Of a DNA stretch of 64,000 bases, positions 1 to 8,518 are shown one piece after another. The position numbers and the translations under genes were made by a program. Positions within the stretch are counted from its first letter, which is position 1, and every line of letters starts with the position of its first letter. Source of the stretch: Mycobacterium palustre (GTDB lineage: Bacteria; Actinomycetota; Actinomycetes; Mycobacteriales; Mycobacteriaceae); NCBI RefSeq assembly GCF_002101785.1, contig NZ_LQPJ01000115.1, forward strand, positions 62,001 to 126,000, written 5' to 3'. The notes under the pieces were generated by a model. That model saw only the letters and a list, made by a program, of their open reading frames with translations. It had not been told where the DNA came from and searched no databases.

Positions 1-1396
1 GGACGAGCGAGGCCGCGACACCCAGGACCAGGGCCGCGGCGACCGTTCGTGGCACCGGGATCGCGGCGGCGGTGGCGGGGCCCCCGAACAGCAGGCGCCC
101 CGAGTTGCGCGCCAGCGCGGCGAAGGCGATCGCGACCAGCAGCATGCCGGCCGCGAGCGCCCAGGTGAGCCGGGCGTCGGCAAGCGAATGGACCATGGCC
201 AACTCACTGGCGAACATCGCAAAGGGCGGCATTCCGAGCAGCGCGATCACCCCGACGGCAAGCGATAGGCCGACCAGGCGGGAACGCCTCAGCACGTTGC
301 TGATATCGGCGATCGCGGTTGAGCCGTGCGCGGCCTGCAGCTGACCGCTGGCCAGGAACAGGACGGTTTTGCCGAGCCCGTGGGCGAGCACATGAAGCAG
401 CAGCGCGGCGACCGCCAGGGTGGTGCCGGCGGCCGCCGCGATCGCGAGCAGGCCCATGTTCTCCATCGACGAATAGGCGAGCATGCGTTTGACGTCCGGC
501 GTCAGCGTGAGCATCAGGGCGGCGACGACGAGCGTCGCCAGCCCGACCACCAGCAGCCCCGACCGCAGGAAGGTGTGGCTGGTGGCGCCGTCGACGATCG
601 GTTTGATGCGAATCAGTTCCGAGAAGGCCACCGACAACAGCACACCGCTCATCAGCGCCGAAACGGGCGCCGGGGCCTGGCTGTGGGCGTCGGCCAGCCA
701 GGTGTGGAACGGAAACAGCCCGGCCTTGGCGCCGTAGCCGACCAGCAGCAGGCCGCCCGCCAGCCGCGCGGTGCCGGGATCGAGCCGACCGGCGTGCGCC
801 ATCAGAACGTCCAGGTTCAGCGCCGCCCCGGCCGGCGCGCCGGCATGCTGCGCGGCGTAGTAGAGCAGCACGGTGCCCAAAAAGGCGATGGCGATGCCCA
901 CCGAGCAGATCACGACGTACTTCCAGGTCGCTTCGAGCGCGCCGCGGGTGCGACGGTGTCCGACGAGGAAGGCGGTGATCACCGTGGTGGCTTCGATCGC
1001 CACCCAGATGACGCCGATGTTGTTGGCGCACACCGCAACAACCATCGCCGCCAAAAACGCTGCGGTCAGCGCGCCGTAGGTCCGGACGCCACCGGCATCG
1101 GTGTGGCCGTCCGCGAGTTCGGCGCCGACATAGCCGACGCTCGCCCACGTTGCCAGGGTGGCGACGACCCCGATGACGATCAGCATGGTGACGGTGAGCG
1201 CGTCGACCCGCAGCAAGCCGCCCAACGCGAGCTCGGTACGCGATCCGACACCGATGCCCAGCGCGGCGCCACAGCCGAGGACCGTCAGCGCCGACGCGAC
1301 GATCAGCACCGCGGTCGAACGGCGCCACCCGGCGACCACGGTGGCGACCGAGGCGGCGACCGGCGCCAGGATGGCGGCGAGCACTAGCGCTGTCAT
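1..1396 (-). CDS. hycQ: Hydrogenase-4 / complex-I-like antiporter subunit HycQ (3' end off window)
   Basis: Polytopic membrane protein of the NuoL/M/N proton-antiporter family, as in hydrogenase-3/4-type complexes (HyfF/HycC-like). About 465 residues are visible and the C-terminus lies beyond base 1. The family's charged membrane residues are present: a glutamate near residue 135 in WVAIEATT and a lysine near residue 224 in GYGAKAGLFPFHTWL, followed by the QAPAPVSALMSG segment. The ATG at 1396 overlaps the TGA of the upstream gene as ATGA, so the two are translationally coupled. It would help couple electron transfer to ion movement. By order it corresponds to M. tuberculosis hycQ (Rv0086, recalled). 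The family is clear; the physiological electron partner is not. Confidence 0.88.
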   Translation of the reverse strand, partial: MTALVLAAILAPVAASVATVVAGWRRSTAVLIVASALTVLGCGAALGIGVGSRTELALGGLLRVDALTVTMLIVIGVVATLATWASVGYVGAELADGHTDAGGVRTYGALTAAFLAAMVVAVCANNIGVIWVAIEATTVITAFLVGHRRTRGALEATWKYVVICSVGIAIAFLGTVLLYYAAQHAGAPAGAALNLDVLMAHAGRLDPGTARLAGGLLLVGYGAKAGLFPFHTWLADAHSQAPAPVSALMSGVLLSVAFSELIRIKPIVDGATSHTFLRSGLLVVGLATLVVAALMLTLTPDVKRMLAYSSMENMGLLAIAAAAGTTLAVAALLLHVLAHGLGKTVLFLASGQLQAAHGSTAIADISNVLRRSRLVGLSLAVGVIALLGMPPFAMFASELAMVHSLADARLTWALAAGMLLVAIAFAALARNSGRLLFGGPATAAAIPVPRTVAAALVLGVAASLV

Positions 1397-2058
1397 CAGT
1401 CGTGCAGCTCCTGCAGCGCGTCTAGGTCGGCGCCGCCGAAGGCGCGGGACAGCCGGCCGGTCAGCACCCCGATCACGATGACGGCGAATAGCACGTCCAG
1501 CGAGGCGCCGAGTTCGACCACCAGCGGCACCCCTGCGGTCAGCAGGAACGCTGTGGCCGCAATCCCGTTGTCCAGCATCAGAAATCCGGCGGCCTGCGAT
1601 AGCGCGTGCCGCCGTGTGACCATCACGAACAGCGCGATCAGCACCACGGCGGTGGCGGCCGGAACGGCATTCGTGGAGGCGGCGGGCTGCAGCTTGACCA
1701 AGGGTTCGGCCGCGGCGAACGCGACCAGGGTCAACCCCGCCGCGACCAACAGCGAGGCGGCGGTGTTCAGCAGCGGGGTGGATTCCCGCCGGGACTGCGG
1801 CTCGGCCCCGATCGCCCGGGCCAGCAACCGCGGCAGTATCGCGCCCCGCAATACCAGCACGGCGGCGCCGACGGCGACGAGTGCGCCGTCGCCGTCGTAG
1901 GCGCCGCGCACGACGGGGATTGCCGCCAGGGCGACGCCCTGGCAGGCCAGCAGCCGGATGATGGCCCCCAGGTCGCGCCGCCACACGATCAACACCGCCG
2001 CCAGGATCAGGCCGCCGGCCGCCAGGTCGATGAGCACCGCGAAGCCGCCGTACGTCAT
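1396..2058 (-). CDS. hycP: Hydrogenase-4 component E-like membrane protein HycP
   Basis: Protein of 220 residues, made almost wholly of hydrophobic helices with short charged loops. It resembles the HyfE/NuoK-like small subunit of hydrogenase-4-type complexes. The length equals that remembered for M. tuberculosis HycP (Rv0085). Its ATG overlaps the TGA of hycD and its own TGA overlaps the ATG of hycQ, so it is the middle member of a tightly coupled operon. It probably forms part of the membrane arm that carries protons or Na+. There are no cofactor motifs, as expected. Assignment rests on hydropathy, length and position. Confidence 0.82.
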   Translation of the reverse strand: MTYGGFAVLIDLAAGGLILAAVLIVWRRDLGAIIRLLACQGVALAAIPVVRGAYDGDGALVAVGAAVLVLRGAILPRLLARAIGAEPQSRRESTPLLNTAASLLVAAGLTLVAFAAAEPLVKLQPAASTNAVPAATAVVLIALFVMVTRRHALSQAAGFLMLDNGIAATAFLLTAGVPLVVELGASLDVLFAVIVIGVLTGRLSRAFGGADLDALQELHD

Positions 2059-3014
2059 GCCGGCCCCGCGAAGAAGTTGGCGGCCGTGACCGCGAGCAAC
2101 GACAGCAGAAACGACCCGGCCAGCAGTTCGGGCACCCGGAACAGGCGCAGCTTGGCGACGAACACCTCGACGGTCGCGAGCAGCCCCGCCAGCAGCGCCA
2201 CCTTGGCCACCAACGCCGCAACCCCGACGAAAATGTCCACCACGCCGGGCCGGTCACCGGCAATCCCCCACGGCGCGAACAGGTTTGCCAGCAGCGCTAG
2301 CAGCACGGTCAGCCGCATGCCGGCCGCCCACTCGACCAGCGCCAGGCGCGGACCGGCGTATTCCAGCACCATCGCCTCATGCACCATGGTCAGTTCGAGA
2401 TGGGTGGCCGGATTGTCCACCGGCAGCCGACCGGTCTCGGCGACGATCACGATCGCCAGCGCCGCGAACGCCAACACGGCGACCAGCGACACCGACTGGT
2501 CCGGATGGGACATCGTATGCGCCACCAGGGCACCGAGATTGGCCGACCCGGCCGGCATGGACAGCGCGAACACGGCGAGCAGGATGGTGGGTTCGACCAG
2601 CGCGGCGATGGTGATCTCGCGGCTGGCGCCCATCCCGCCGAACGAGGTGCCGGTGTCGATGCCGGCCAGGGTCAGCGCGACGGTGCCCACGAACAACAGG
2701 CCGACGATCGCGAACAGGTCGGCGCTGGCGTCCAGCGGAGACCCCGTGGCGACCAACGGCGCGATCGCGGCGATCAGCAACGTCGAACCCGCGACCACGG
2801 CGGGCGCGGCCGCGAACACCACCGTGGTGCCGGTCGGCGTGACCCGTTGCTTGCCAAGCTGTTTGAGTATGTCGCGCCACGGCTGCATGACGCCGGCACC
2901 GGCGCGGCCCTCCCAGCGCGCGTGCACCTGCCGGGTCAGGCCGACCACCAGCGGCGCCCCGGCGGCCACCGCGCCGATCTGCGCCGCACCCGCGAGATAG
3001 CTCAGGACGTTCAT
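2055..3014 (-). CDS. hycD: NuoH-like / formate hydrogenlyase subunit 4 HycD
   Basis: Protein of 319 residues related to NuoH and HycD, the membrane subunit that docks the hydrophilic electron-transfer arm. The start [12 protein letters not shown] is taken because its ATG overlaps the TGA of the preceding gene (ATGA at 3011-3014). The upstream open frame is arginine-rich shadow. Typical family features are the [12 protein letters not shown] segment near residue 45, the [10 protein letters not shown] loop and the acidic region [20 protein letters not shown] in the second half. About eight membrane helices are evident. It sits between the NuoL-like and HycP subunits, as in the M. tuberculosis hyc cluster. 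Confidence 0.9.
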   Translation of the reverse strand: MNVLSYLAGAAQIGAVAAGAPLVVGLTRQVHARWEGRAGAGVMQPWRDILKQLGKQRVTPTGTTVVFAAAPAVVAGSTLLIAAIAPLVATGSPLDASADLFAIVGLLFVGTVALTLAGIDTGTSFGGMGASREITIAALVEPTILLAVFALSMPAGSANLGALVAHTMSHPDQSVSLVAVLAFAALAIVIVAETGRLPVDNPATHLELTMVHEAMVLEYAGPRLALVEWAAGMRLTVLLALLANLFAPWGIAGDRPGVVDIFVGVAALVAKVALLAGLLATVEVFVAKLRLFRVPELLAGSFLLSLLAVTAANFFAGPA

Positions 3015-4984
3015 CGGGCGACCACCAGCACGATCAGCACGCCCAGCGCGCCGTAGGACAAATACAGGTGCACGCTGCCGTTGTGGGCGCGCCGCACCGC
3101 TTCGGCCGCGGCCCGCACCGCCCGGGTCACCGGCGCGTACAGGCGCTCCTCGATGGCGTCGGCGATCCGGGTTCGGAACGTGATCTTGTCGGCCAGATAC
3201 CGCGATTCGGCGACGTGGGTGATCTCGATATCGGTGTCGGGGCGCAGGACATCGTCGAAGATCCGTTGCAGCGGCTCGGCAAAAGAGGTCGCCGTGTATT
3301 CCATCCGGGCGGTGAGACCGTCTGCGCCGCAAGCCCATAGCGGCGATGTCACCGGAGCCGGTCGGCCCCGCCGGCACCGGGACACCACCGCGACGGTCGC
3401 TGACGCAACGCAGACACCGCCGGCAATCACCGCGGGCGCGATCGAACCCTGCAACAGCGGCAGGCGCACCACGGCACCGAAATCGCCCAATTGCACGGCG
3501 CGGCCGGCCGGCAGCGCGGCGATCACCCGACGCAGCGCGGGTGCCACCACCGACGGCGCCACCGCCAGCACGACGCAACCGGCCGCCGCGGCGACCATGC
3601 CGGCCAGCATCGCGCGGGGAGCCTCGCTCGCCCGGGCGGCCCGCGGGTCGCGCGGCCGTGCGAGGAATCCGATGCCGAACGCCTTGACCATCGCGGCGAC
3701 CCCCACCCCCGTGGTGAGGGCGACCGCGCCCACCGCCAGCGGCGCGGCCAGCGCCAAAACGGTGCCGGGCCCGGGCGCGGTGTGGATCAGCGACTGGACG
3801 AGCAGCCATTCGCTGACGAAGCCGGCGCCCAGGGGGAGCCCGCACGCCCCCAGGGCGGCCACCCCGAACATGGTGGTGGTCAACGGCATTCGGCGGGCCA
3901 GCCCACCCAGCCGGTCAAGGTCGCGCAGGCCGGTGGCGACCAGGACCGAGCCGGCGGCCATGAACCCGAGGCTCTTGAACGCGGCGTGCGCGACCAGGTG
4001 CAGCATGGCCGCGGCCGCGGCGATCGTCGCCTGTGCGTGCGCGCCCGAGGCCGCGAACAACGTCGCCGCGCCCAAGGCCAGCGTGACCAAGCCCAGGTTC
4101 TCGGTCGTCGAATAGGCAAGCAGCCGTTTGAGATCCGTGGCGACCGAAGCCTCGACGACGCCGTAAAGCGCCGACGCCCCGCCGAAGACCATCAACACGA
4201 GTCCCCACCACCGTGGTCCCGGGCCCAGCAGCTGCAGGTCGACGCGGCAGATGCCGTACACGCCCATGTTGACCATGGCCGCGCTCATCAGCGCCGACAC
4301 CGCGCTGGGGGCCTCCGGGTGGGCGCGCGGCAGCCAGGCGTGCAGGGGCACCAGCCCGGCCTTCGACCCGAACCCCGCCACCGTCAACAGGAAGACCGCA
4401 GTGCGCACGCCGTCCGGAACGCTTCGGAAATCGGCGAACCGGTCCGCGTGCCCGGCCGCGGCCAGCACCATCAGTCCGACCAGGATCACCGCGAACCCCG
4501 CCTGCGTCATGACCGCGTACACCAGCGCGGCGGACCGAACCTCCGGTCGGGTGTGATCGGCCAGCACCAGCACCAGCGACGTGACCGCCATCAGCTCCCA
4601 GGCCAGCAGGAAGGTGGTCACCGAGCCCGCGGCGGGCAGCAGCAGCATCGCCGCGCCGAACGCCGGCAGCACCGCAAGGGCGAACCGGCTCAGGTGCCCG
4701 TGACGGCCGTAGCCGATCACGTACATCCCGACGGCGACCATGACCGCGCCGGTGATGGTCATGAAGAACCCGCCCAACGGGTCCAGGTTCAGCTGCACCC
4801 CGGAAAGGGGAACCAACCAGCCGATCCGCACCGAACGAACCGACCCCGACACCCCCAGCAACCCCGCCCACAGGCCCAGGCCCCCCAGCAACGACGTCAG
4901 CACTCCCGCAATGAAGGGCCCAAAGTCCTTGCTGACCATCGGATCTGGCGCGGGTGCCGCCTCGGTCGCCAGTGCGGCGGTCAC
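3011..4984 (-). CDS. NuoL/HyfB-like proton-translocating membrane subunit
   Basis: Large polytopic protein (657 residues from this start) of the NuoL/HyfB antiporter family. Family marks include the HGHLSRFALAVLPAFGAAMLL region, WELMAVTSLVLV, GSKAGLVPLHAWLPRAHPEAPS around residue 260, YSTTENLG, and the hydrophobic C-terminal extension usual for hydrogenase-4 subunit B. The start is a GTG at 4984 that overlaps the TGA of the NuoB-like gene as GTGA. An ATG at 4939 would give 642 residues, closer to the remembered length of M. tuberculosis Rv0083 (640), so the true start is open. It is likely the main ion-pumping subunit of the complex. Confidence 0.88.
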   Translation of the reverse strand: MTAALATEAAPAPDPMVSKDFGPFIAGVLTSLLGGLGLWAGLLGVSGSVRSVRIGWLVPLSGVQLNLDPLGGFFMTITGAVMVAVGMYVIGYGRHGHLSRFALAVLPAFGAAMLLLPAAGSVTTFLLAWELMAVTSLVLVLADHTRPEVRSAALVYAVMTQAGFAVILVGLMVLAAAGHADRFADFRSVPDGVRTAVFLLTVAGFGSKAGLVPLHAWLPRAHPEAPSAVSALMSAAMVNMGVYGICRVDLQLLGPGPRWWGLVLMVFGGASALYGVVEASVATDLKRLLAYSTTENLGLVTLALGAATLFAASGAHAQATIAAAAAMLHLVAHAAFKSLGFMAAGSVLVATGLRDLDRLGGLARRMPLTTTMFGVAALGACGLPLGAGFVSEWLLVQSLIHTAPGPGTVLALAAPLAVGAVALTTGVGVAAMVKAFGIGFLARPRDPRAARASEAPRAMLAGMVAAAAGCVVLAVAPSVVAPALRRVIAALPAGRAVQLGDFGAVVRLPLLQGSIAPAVIAGGVCVASATVAVVSRCRRGRPAPVTSPLWACGADGLTARMEYTATSFAEPLQRIFDDVLRPDTDIEITHVAESRYLADKITFRTRIADAIEERLYAPVTRAVRAAAEAVRRAHNGSVHLYLSYGALGVLIVLVVAR

Positions 4985-5460
4985 TTGCCGGTGACCGATC
5001 TCAGCGCCGCGACGATCTCCGCCGGGGTCGGCGGACATCCGGGTATTTCCAGATCGACGGGCACCACGTCCGCCACCGCGCCGACCACGCCATAGCCGTC
5101 GGTGAACACGCCGCCGTTGCAGGCGCAATCCCCGCAGGCGATCACCCGCCGCGGGTGCGGCGTCGCCTCGAGCGTTGCCCTCAAGGGCCCCGCCATGTTT
5201 CGGGTCACGACACCGGTCACCAGCAGCGCGTCCGCGTGGCGCGGCGAGGCCACCAACCGGGCGCCGAACCGCTCGGCGTCATATACCGGCCCGAACGCGC
5301 CCGAGACCTCCACCTCACAGGCGTTGCACGAACCGGCATCGACGTGTCGGAGTTGCAGCGAACCACGCACTCCCGCAATAGGTTCCGCTGTCAGCGGCGG
5401 CCGGGCGGGGGCCGGCTCGGCGATCCGACCGATGGCAAACGCCTTACGAATCCAACCCAT
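4981..5460 (-). CDS. NuoB-like [4Fe-4S] electron-transfer subunit (hydrogenase small-subunit-like)
   Basis: Soluble protein of 159 residues of the NuoB / [NiFe]-hydrogenase small-subunit family, matching the length recalled for Rv0082. It carries the expected cysteines: C45 and C48 in GSCNACEV, C109 with C112 and C114 in IACGDCAC, and C142 in PGCPP. These would bind the terminal [4Fe-4S] cluster that passes electrons to the acceptor site. It lies five bases after the regulator gene and overlaps the NuoL-like gene by four bases. The large subunit (HycE-like) is not in the window and would be expected to the left of base 1. Confidence 0.88.
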   Translation of the reverse strand: MGWIRKAFAIGRIAEPAPARPPLTAEPIAGVRGSLQLRHVDAGSCNACEVEVSGAFGPVYDAERFGARLVASPRHADALLVTGVVTRNMAGPLRATLEATPHPRRVIACGDCACNGGVFTDGYGVVGAVADVVPVDLEIPGCPPTPAEIVAALRSVTGK

Positions 5461-5465
5461 GGCCG

Positions 5466-5804
5466 CTACTGCGCGCTTCCGGCGCGCAGGTCCTCCAACA
5501 CCGCCACACGGTCGCTGAGCACCCCGGTGAGCGCCTTGCGGGCCACCAAGAGCAGTTCGGCGATATCGGGTGAGGCGAGCGAGTAGATCATCGTGTTGCC
5601 GTCTCGGTGCGCGTCGACAACACCGGCGCGGCGCAACACGCCCAACTGCTGGGACAGATTCGACGACTCCAGCCCGACCTCGGGTAGCAGTTCGGCGACC
5701 GTTTTGTCCCCGGTGACGAGAAGCTCGAGAACCCTGATGCGCGCCGGATGGCCCAACGTCTTGAAGAACTCGGCCTTGACCTTGTTGAGCGGCTCGGACA
5801 CCAC
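5466..5804 (-). CDS. ArsR-family winged-helix repressor (Rv0081-like)
   Basis: DNA-binding regulator of 112 residues with a classic ArsR/SmtB winged helix. The recognition helix is around residues 45-60 (LPEVGLESSNLSQQLGVLRRAG) and the wing follows (RDGNTMIYSL). No metal-binding cysteine pair (ELCVCDL type) is present, so it is probably not a metal sensor. Two adjacent GTG codons can start it. AGGAG lies four bases before the first and seven before the second, so the second is plausible too. It is the first gene of the hyc operon. In M. tuberculosis the homologue Rv0081 is known as a hypoxia-linked regulator that controls its own operon. Confidence 0.9.
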   Translation of the reverse strand: MVSEPLNKVKAEFFKTLGHPARIRVLELLVTGDKTVAELLPEVGLESSNLSQQLGVLRRAGVVDAHRDGNTMIYSLASPDIAELLLVARKALTGVLSDRVAVLEDLRAGSAQ

Positions 5805-5822
5805 AGTTCTCCTGAAGACTCG

Positions 5823-5856
5823 ATAATTCCTACGTTTTAACAGTTGAAGAACTTAT
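5823..5856. promoter_or_regulatory. Inverted repeat upstream of the ArsR gene, candidate operator
   Basis: The arms ATAATTC (5823-5829) and GAACTTAT (5849-5856) form an imperfect inverted repeat in an A+T-rich patch, about 20-50 bases before the regulator's GTG. Position and symmetry fit an autoregulatory ArsR operator. This is inferred only from sequence. Confidence 0.45.
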
Positions 5857-5975
5857 CAGGTGTGCGGCTTCGGGCCCACCCGGGCCGGTTCATCGCCGCA
5901 GCCGGCACGCCACCGTGCTCGTCGCCGCCACCTCGGGCTGCCGAAATCCCATCAGTACGGTCGTGGCGGTGGGCC

Positions 5976-6743
5976 TCACCGGTCGGCGGTGACGCTCAGG
6001 AACGACTCGACCGCTTGGCGGTACGCCTCAGGCGCCTCGTCGTGGATCAGGTGACCGGCGTGCGGGACACGCAGATAGCGAGTGGCGGCACCGGTTTCGG
6101 CCATGGTGCGCATCTGGCCCGGCGGGGTGACGGAGTTGCCGGCCTCGATGAGCAGCGCCGGCACCCGCGCGTCTCGCCACTGCGCCCAGTAGTCGCGGGT
6201 GCCCCACTCCGCGGCGATCTCGATCCATCGCGAGGTGTGGCCGTGCAACCGCCAACCGGTCTCGGTGCGGTCGAAGGCGTCCAGGAAGTACCGCCCGGCG
6301 ACGGGCCCGAATTCGGCGTAAACCTGCTCGGCGGAACCGAATTCGACGGGCAGCGCGTGCAGCCACGGCTCCCACGGCCCGGTGGTGCGGCCGCGGAAGT
6401 CCGGCGCCATGTCCTCGACCACCAGCGCCGAAACCAGCTCCGGGTGATCGGCGGCCAGGCACCACGAATGCAATGCGCCCATGGAGTGCCCGACCAGCCT
6501 GGCCGGCGCACCCACCCCGGCGACCGCCTCGGCCAGGTCGGCCACGAAGCGTTCGGTGCTGATCGGGTGCGGATCCTCGACGTCACGGCCGCGGTGCCAC
6601 GGGGCGTCGTAGGTGTACACGGTGCCCAGCCGCGTCAGCCACGGAAGCTGACGCGGCCAAGTGGTGCCCCGCCCCATCAGGCCGTGGACCAGCACCAGCG
6701 GTTCGCCGCGGCCTCCGTGGCAGGTCAGCAGATCGCTGGGCAT
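5976..6743 (-). CDS. Alpha/beta-fold hydrolase (Rv3591c-like)
   Basis: Protein of 255 residues with the alpha/beta hydrolase fold. HG near residue 20 (LVHGLMGRGTTW) forms the oxyanion region. The nucleophile elbow is GHSMGA (Ser near residue 90), and a late HAGHL histidine completes the triad, with an aspartate or glutamate near LLIEAG. The start MPSDLL is chosen because the upstream in-frame stretch is low-complexity shadow. The substrate cannot be told from sequence. It is divergent from mhuD with 63 bases between the starts, the same neighbour pair as in M. tuberculosis. Confidence 0.85.
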   Translation of the reverse strand: MPSDLLTCHGGRGEPLVLVHGLMGRGTTWPRQLPWLTRLGTVYTYDAPWHRGRDVEDPHPISTERFVADLAEAVAGVGAPARLVGHSMGALHSWCLAADHPELVSALVVEDMAPDFRGRTTGPWEPWLHALPVEFGSAEQVYAEFGPVAGRYFLDAFDRTETGWRLHGHTSRWIEIAAEWGTRDYWAQWRDARVPALLIEAGNSVTPPGQMRTMAETGAATRYLRVPHAGHLIHDEAPEAYRQAVESFLSVTADR

Positions 6744-6794
6744 GACACCATCTTGCGTGGCCCGCCCTCGATCCCGGCAAGTGGAGGGTCGCGG

Positions 6795-6800
6795 TAGCCT
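6795..6800 (+). promoter_or_regulatory. -10 element of mhuD (leaderless)
   Basis: TAGCCT ends six bases before the ATG at 6807. This is the spacing of a mycobacterial TANNNT -10 box whose transcript would begin at the start codon. No convincing ribosome site precedes the ATG. Confidence 0.55.
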
Positions 6801-6806
6801 AGCGGA

Positions 6807-7127
6807 ATGCCGCAAGTGGTGAAGATTAACGCAATCGAGGTTCCGGCGGATGCCGGTCCCGAACTGGAAAAGCGGTTCGCCCACCGCGCGCACGCCGTGG
6901 AGAACCAACCCGGCTTCCTCGGCTTCCAGCTGCTACGCCCGATCAAGGGCGAGGACCGCTACTTCGTGCTGACGCACTGGGAGTCCGACGAGGCGTTCCA
7001 GGCGTGGGCGACCGGCCCCGCCATCGAGGCCCATGCCGGGCACCGCGCCGACCCGGTGGCGACTGGCGCATCGCTGCTGGAATTCGAGGTCGTGCTGGAC
7101 GTTGCCGGGAACGACCAGACTGACTAG
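6807..7127 (+). CDS. mhuD: Mycobilin-forming haem-degrading monooxygenase MhuD
   Basis: Protein of 106 residues of the IsdG/MhuD antibiotic-monooxygenase-like fold, acting in the cytosol to open haem and free iron. The catalytic set is present: Asn8 in KINAI, Trp67 in FQAWAT and the haem-ligand His76 in EAHAGH, shifted by one from the M. tuberculosis numbering by an extra residue near the N-terminus. The length is that of the family (105). Translation probably starts on a leaderless mRNA. Its 3' end overlaps the TTG start of lpqF by 26 bases. No IdeR box was seen upstream. Confidence 0.95.
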   Translation: MPQVVKINAIEVPADAGPELEKRFAHRAHAVENQPGFLGFQLLRPIKGEDRYFVLTHWESDEAFQAWATGPAIEAHAGHRADPVATGASLLEFEVVLDVAGNDQTD

Positions 7128-8466
7128 CGCTCGGCCGGCGCGGCGCCGCGTCGCGGCGTTGAGCGCCGCCGCGGCACTGGTGGTGACCCTGGCGCCGGGT
7201 TGCGCACCGCCCCCCTCCCCGCATGCGAACGCCGCGGATCCGGGCCGCCAGATTGACACCCGGACGCCCCCCGGCATCCGGGCGCAGCAGACGCTGGACA
7301 TGCTCAACTCCGACTGGCCCATCGGCCCAATCGGGGTCGGCACCTTGGCCGCGCCCGACAAGGTCGACACGGTCAAAACCACCATGGAGGGGTTGTGGTG
7401 GGACCGCCCCTTCACCCTCGACGGCGTGGACATCAGCGCCAGCGTGGCCACGCTGCACCTGATCTCTTCGTACGGCGCGCGACAAGACATCCGGATACAC
7501 ACCGACGACGACGGCCGCGTCGACCGGTTCGACGTCGACACCCAGGCGCCGAAGGTCAGCTCGTGGCACGACGTCGACGCGGTGTTGGGTAAGACCGGCG
7601 CCCGCTATTCGTACCAGGTCGCCAAGGTCGACGACGGGCACTGCGACCCGGTCGCCGGAACCAACACCGGCGAATCCTTGCCGCTGGCATCGATTTTCAA
7701 GCTGTACGTGCTGCACGCCCTGGCCGGTGCGGTCAAAAGCGGGACCGTGTCGTGGGACGACCAGATGACAGTCACCGACAAGAGCACGGCCGTGGGCTCG
7801 TCTGGCCTGGCTTTGACTGCGGGAGACCATGTTTCGGTCCGCACGGCGGCGGAGAAAATGATCGCCACGAGCGACAACATGGCCACGGACCTGCTGATCG
7901 AGCGGATGGGCACCCACGCCGTCGAGGACGCGCTCGTCACCGCCGGCCATCACGACCCGGCCAGCATGACGCCGTTTCCCACCATGTACGAGCTGTTTTC
8001 CGTCGGCTGGGGTCAGCCGGATCTGCGTGACCAATGGAAGCGCGGATCGCCCCAAGTCCGCGCCCGGCTGCTGGAGCAGGCGAATTCGACTCCGTATCAT
8101 CCGGATCCGACTCGCGCGCACACCCCGGCCTCGAGCTTCGGCGCGGAGTGGTACGGCAACGCCGAGGACATCTGCCGCGTCCACGCGGCGCTGCAGGCCG
8201 ACGCGGTCGGCGCGGCGGCGCCGGTCCGGCAGATCCTCTCGGCGGTGTCGGGTATCCAGCTCGACCGCAACGTGTGGCCGTACATCGGTGCGAAAGCCGG
8301 TGGCCTGCCCGGTGATCTGACGTTCAGCTGGTACGCCGTCGACAAGACCGGCCAGCCGTGGGTGGTCAGCTTCCAGCTGAACTGGCCCCGCGATCACGGG
8401 CCGAACGTCACGGGCTGGATGTTGCAGGTCGCCAAGCAGGTCTTTGCGCTTATTGCACCGCGCTAG
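7102..8466 (+). CDS. lpqF: Lipoprotein LpqF, class A beta-lactamase-like fold
   Basis: Secreted lipoprotein of 454 residues. The start is a TTG at 7102, the only in-frame start giving a complete signal peptide. A basic RPARRR segment is followed by a hydrophobic core and the lipobox LAPGC. The C-terminal half has serine beta-lactamase / DD-peptidase-like motifs: SIFK (S197-K200), SDN (S257-N259) and KAG (K398-G400, in place of KTG). The N-terminal half is an LpqF-type domain. It is probably anchored on the outer face of the membrane, where it could bind or hydrolyse a peptidoglycan-like substrate; real beta-lactamase activity is unproven. It overlaps mhuD. The length is close to the remembered M. 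tuberculosis protein (452). Confidence 0.9.
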   Translation: MPGTTRLTSARPARRRVAALSAAAALVVTLAPGCAPPPSPHANAADPGRQIDTRTPPGIRAQQTLDMLNSDWPIGPIGVGTLAAPDKVDTVKTTMEGLWWDRPFTLDGVDISASVATLHLISSYGARQDIRIHTDDDGRVDRFDVDTQAPKVSSWHDVDAVLGKTGARYSYQVAKVDDGHCDPVAGTNTGESLPLASIFKLYVLHALAGAVKSGTVSWDDQMTVTDKSTAVGSSGLALTAGDHVSVRTAAEKMIATSDNMATDLLIERMGTHAVEDALVTAGHHDPASMTPFPTMYELFSVGWGQPDLRDQWKRGSPQVRARLLEQANSTPYHPDPTRAHTPASSFGAEWYGNAEDICRVHAALQADAVGAAAPVRQILSAVSGIQLDRNVWPYIGAKAGGLPGDLTFSWYAVDKTGQPWVVSFQLNWPRDHGPNVTGWMLQVAKQVFALIAPR

Positions 8467-8518
8467 CGGCGCGGGCGCCGTCGTTCTGGACGTCTCCGAT
8501 CCCGGTGAAATGACCACG

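Noticed and set aside
204..1328. 374-codon minus-strand open frame inside hycQ
   Set aside because: Arginine/glycine-rich frame shift of the true hycQ frame, which continues off the left end.
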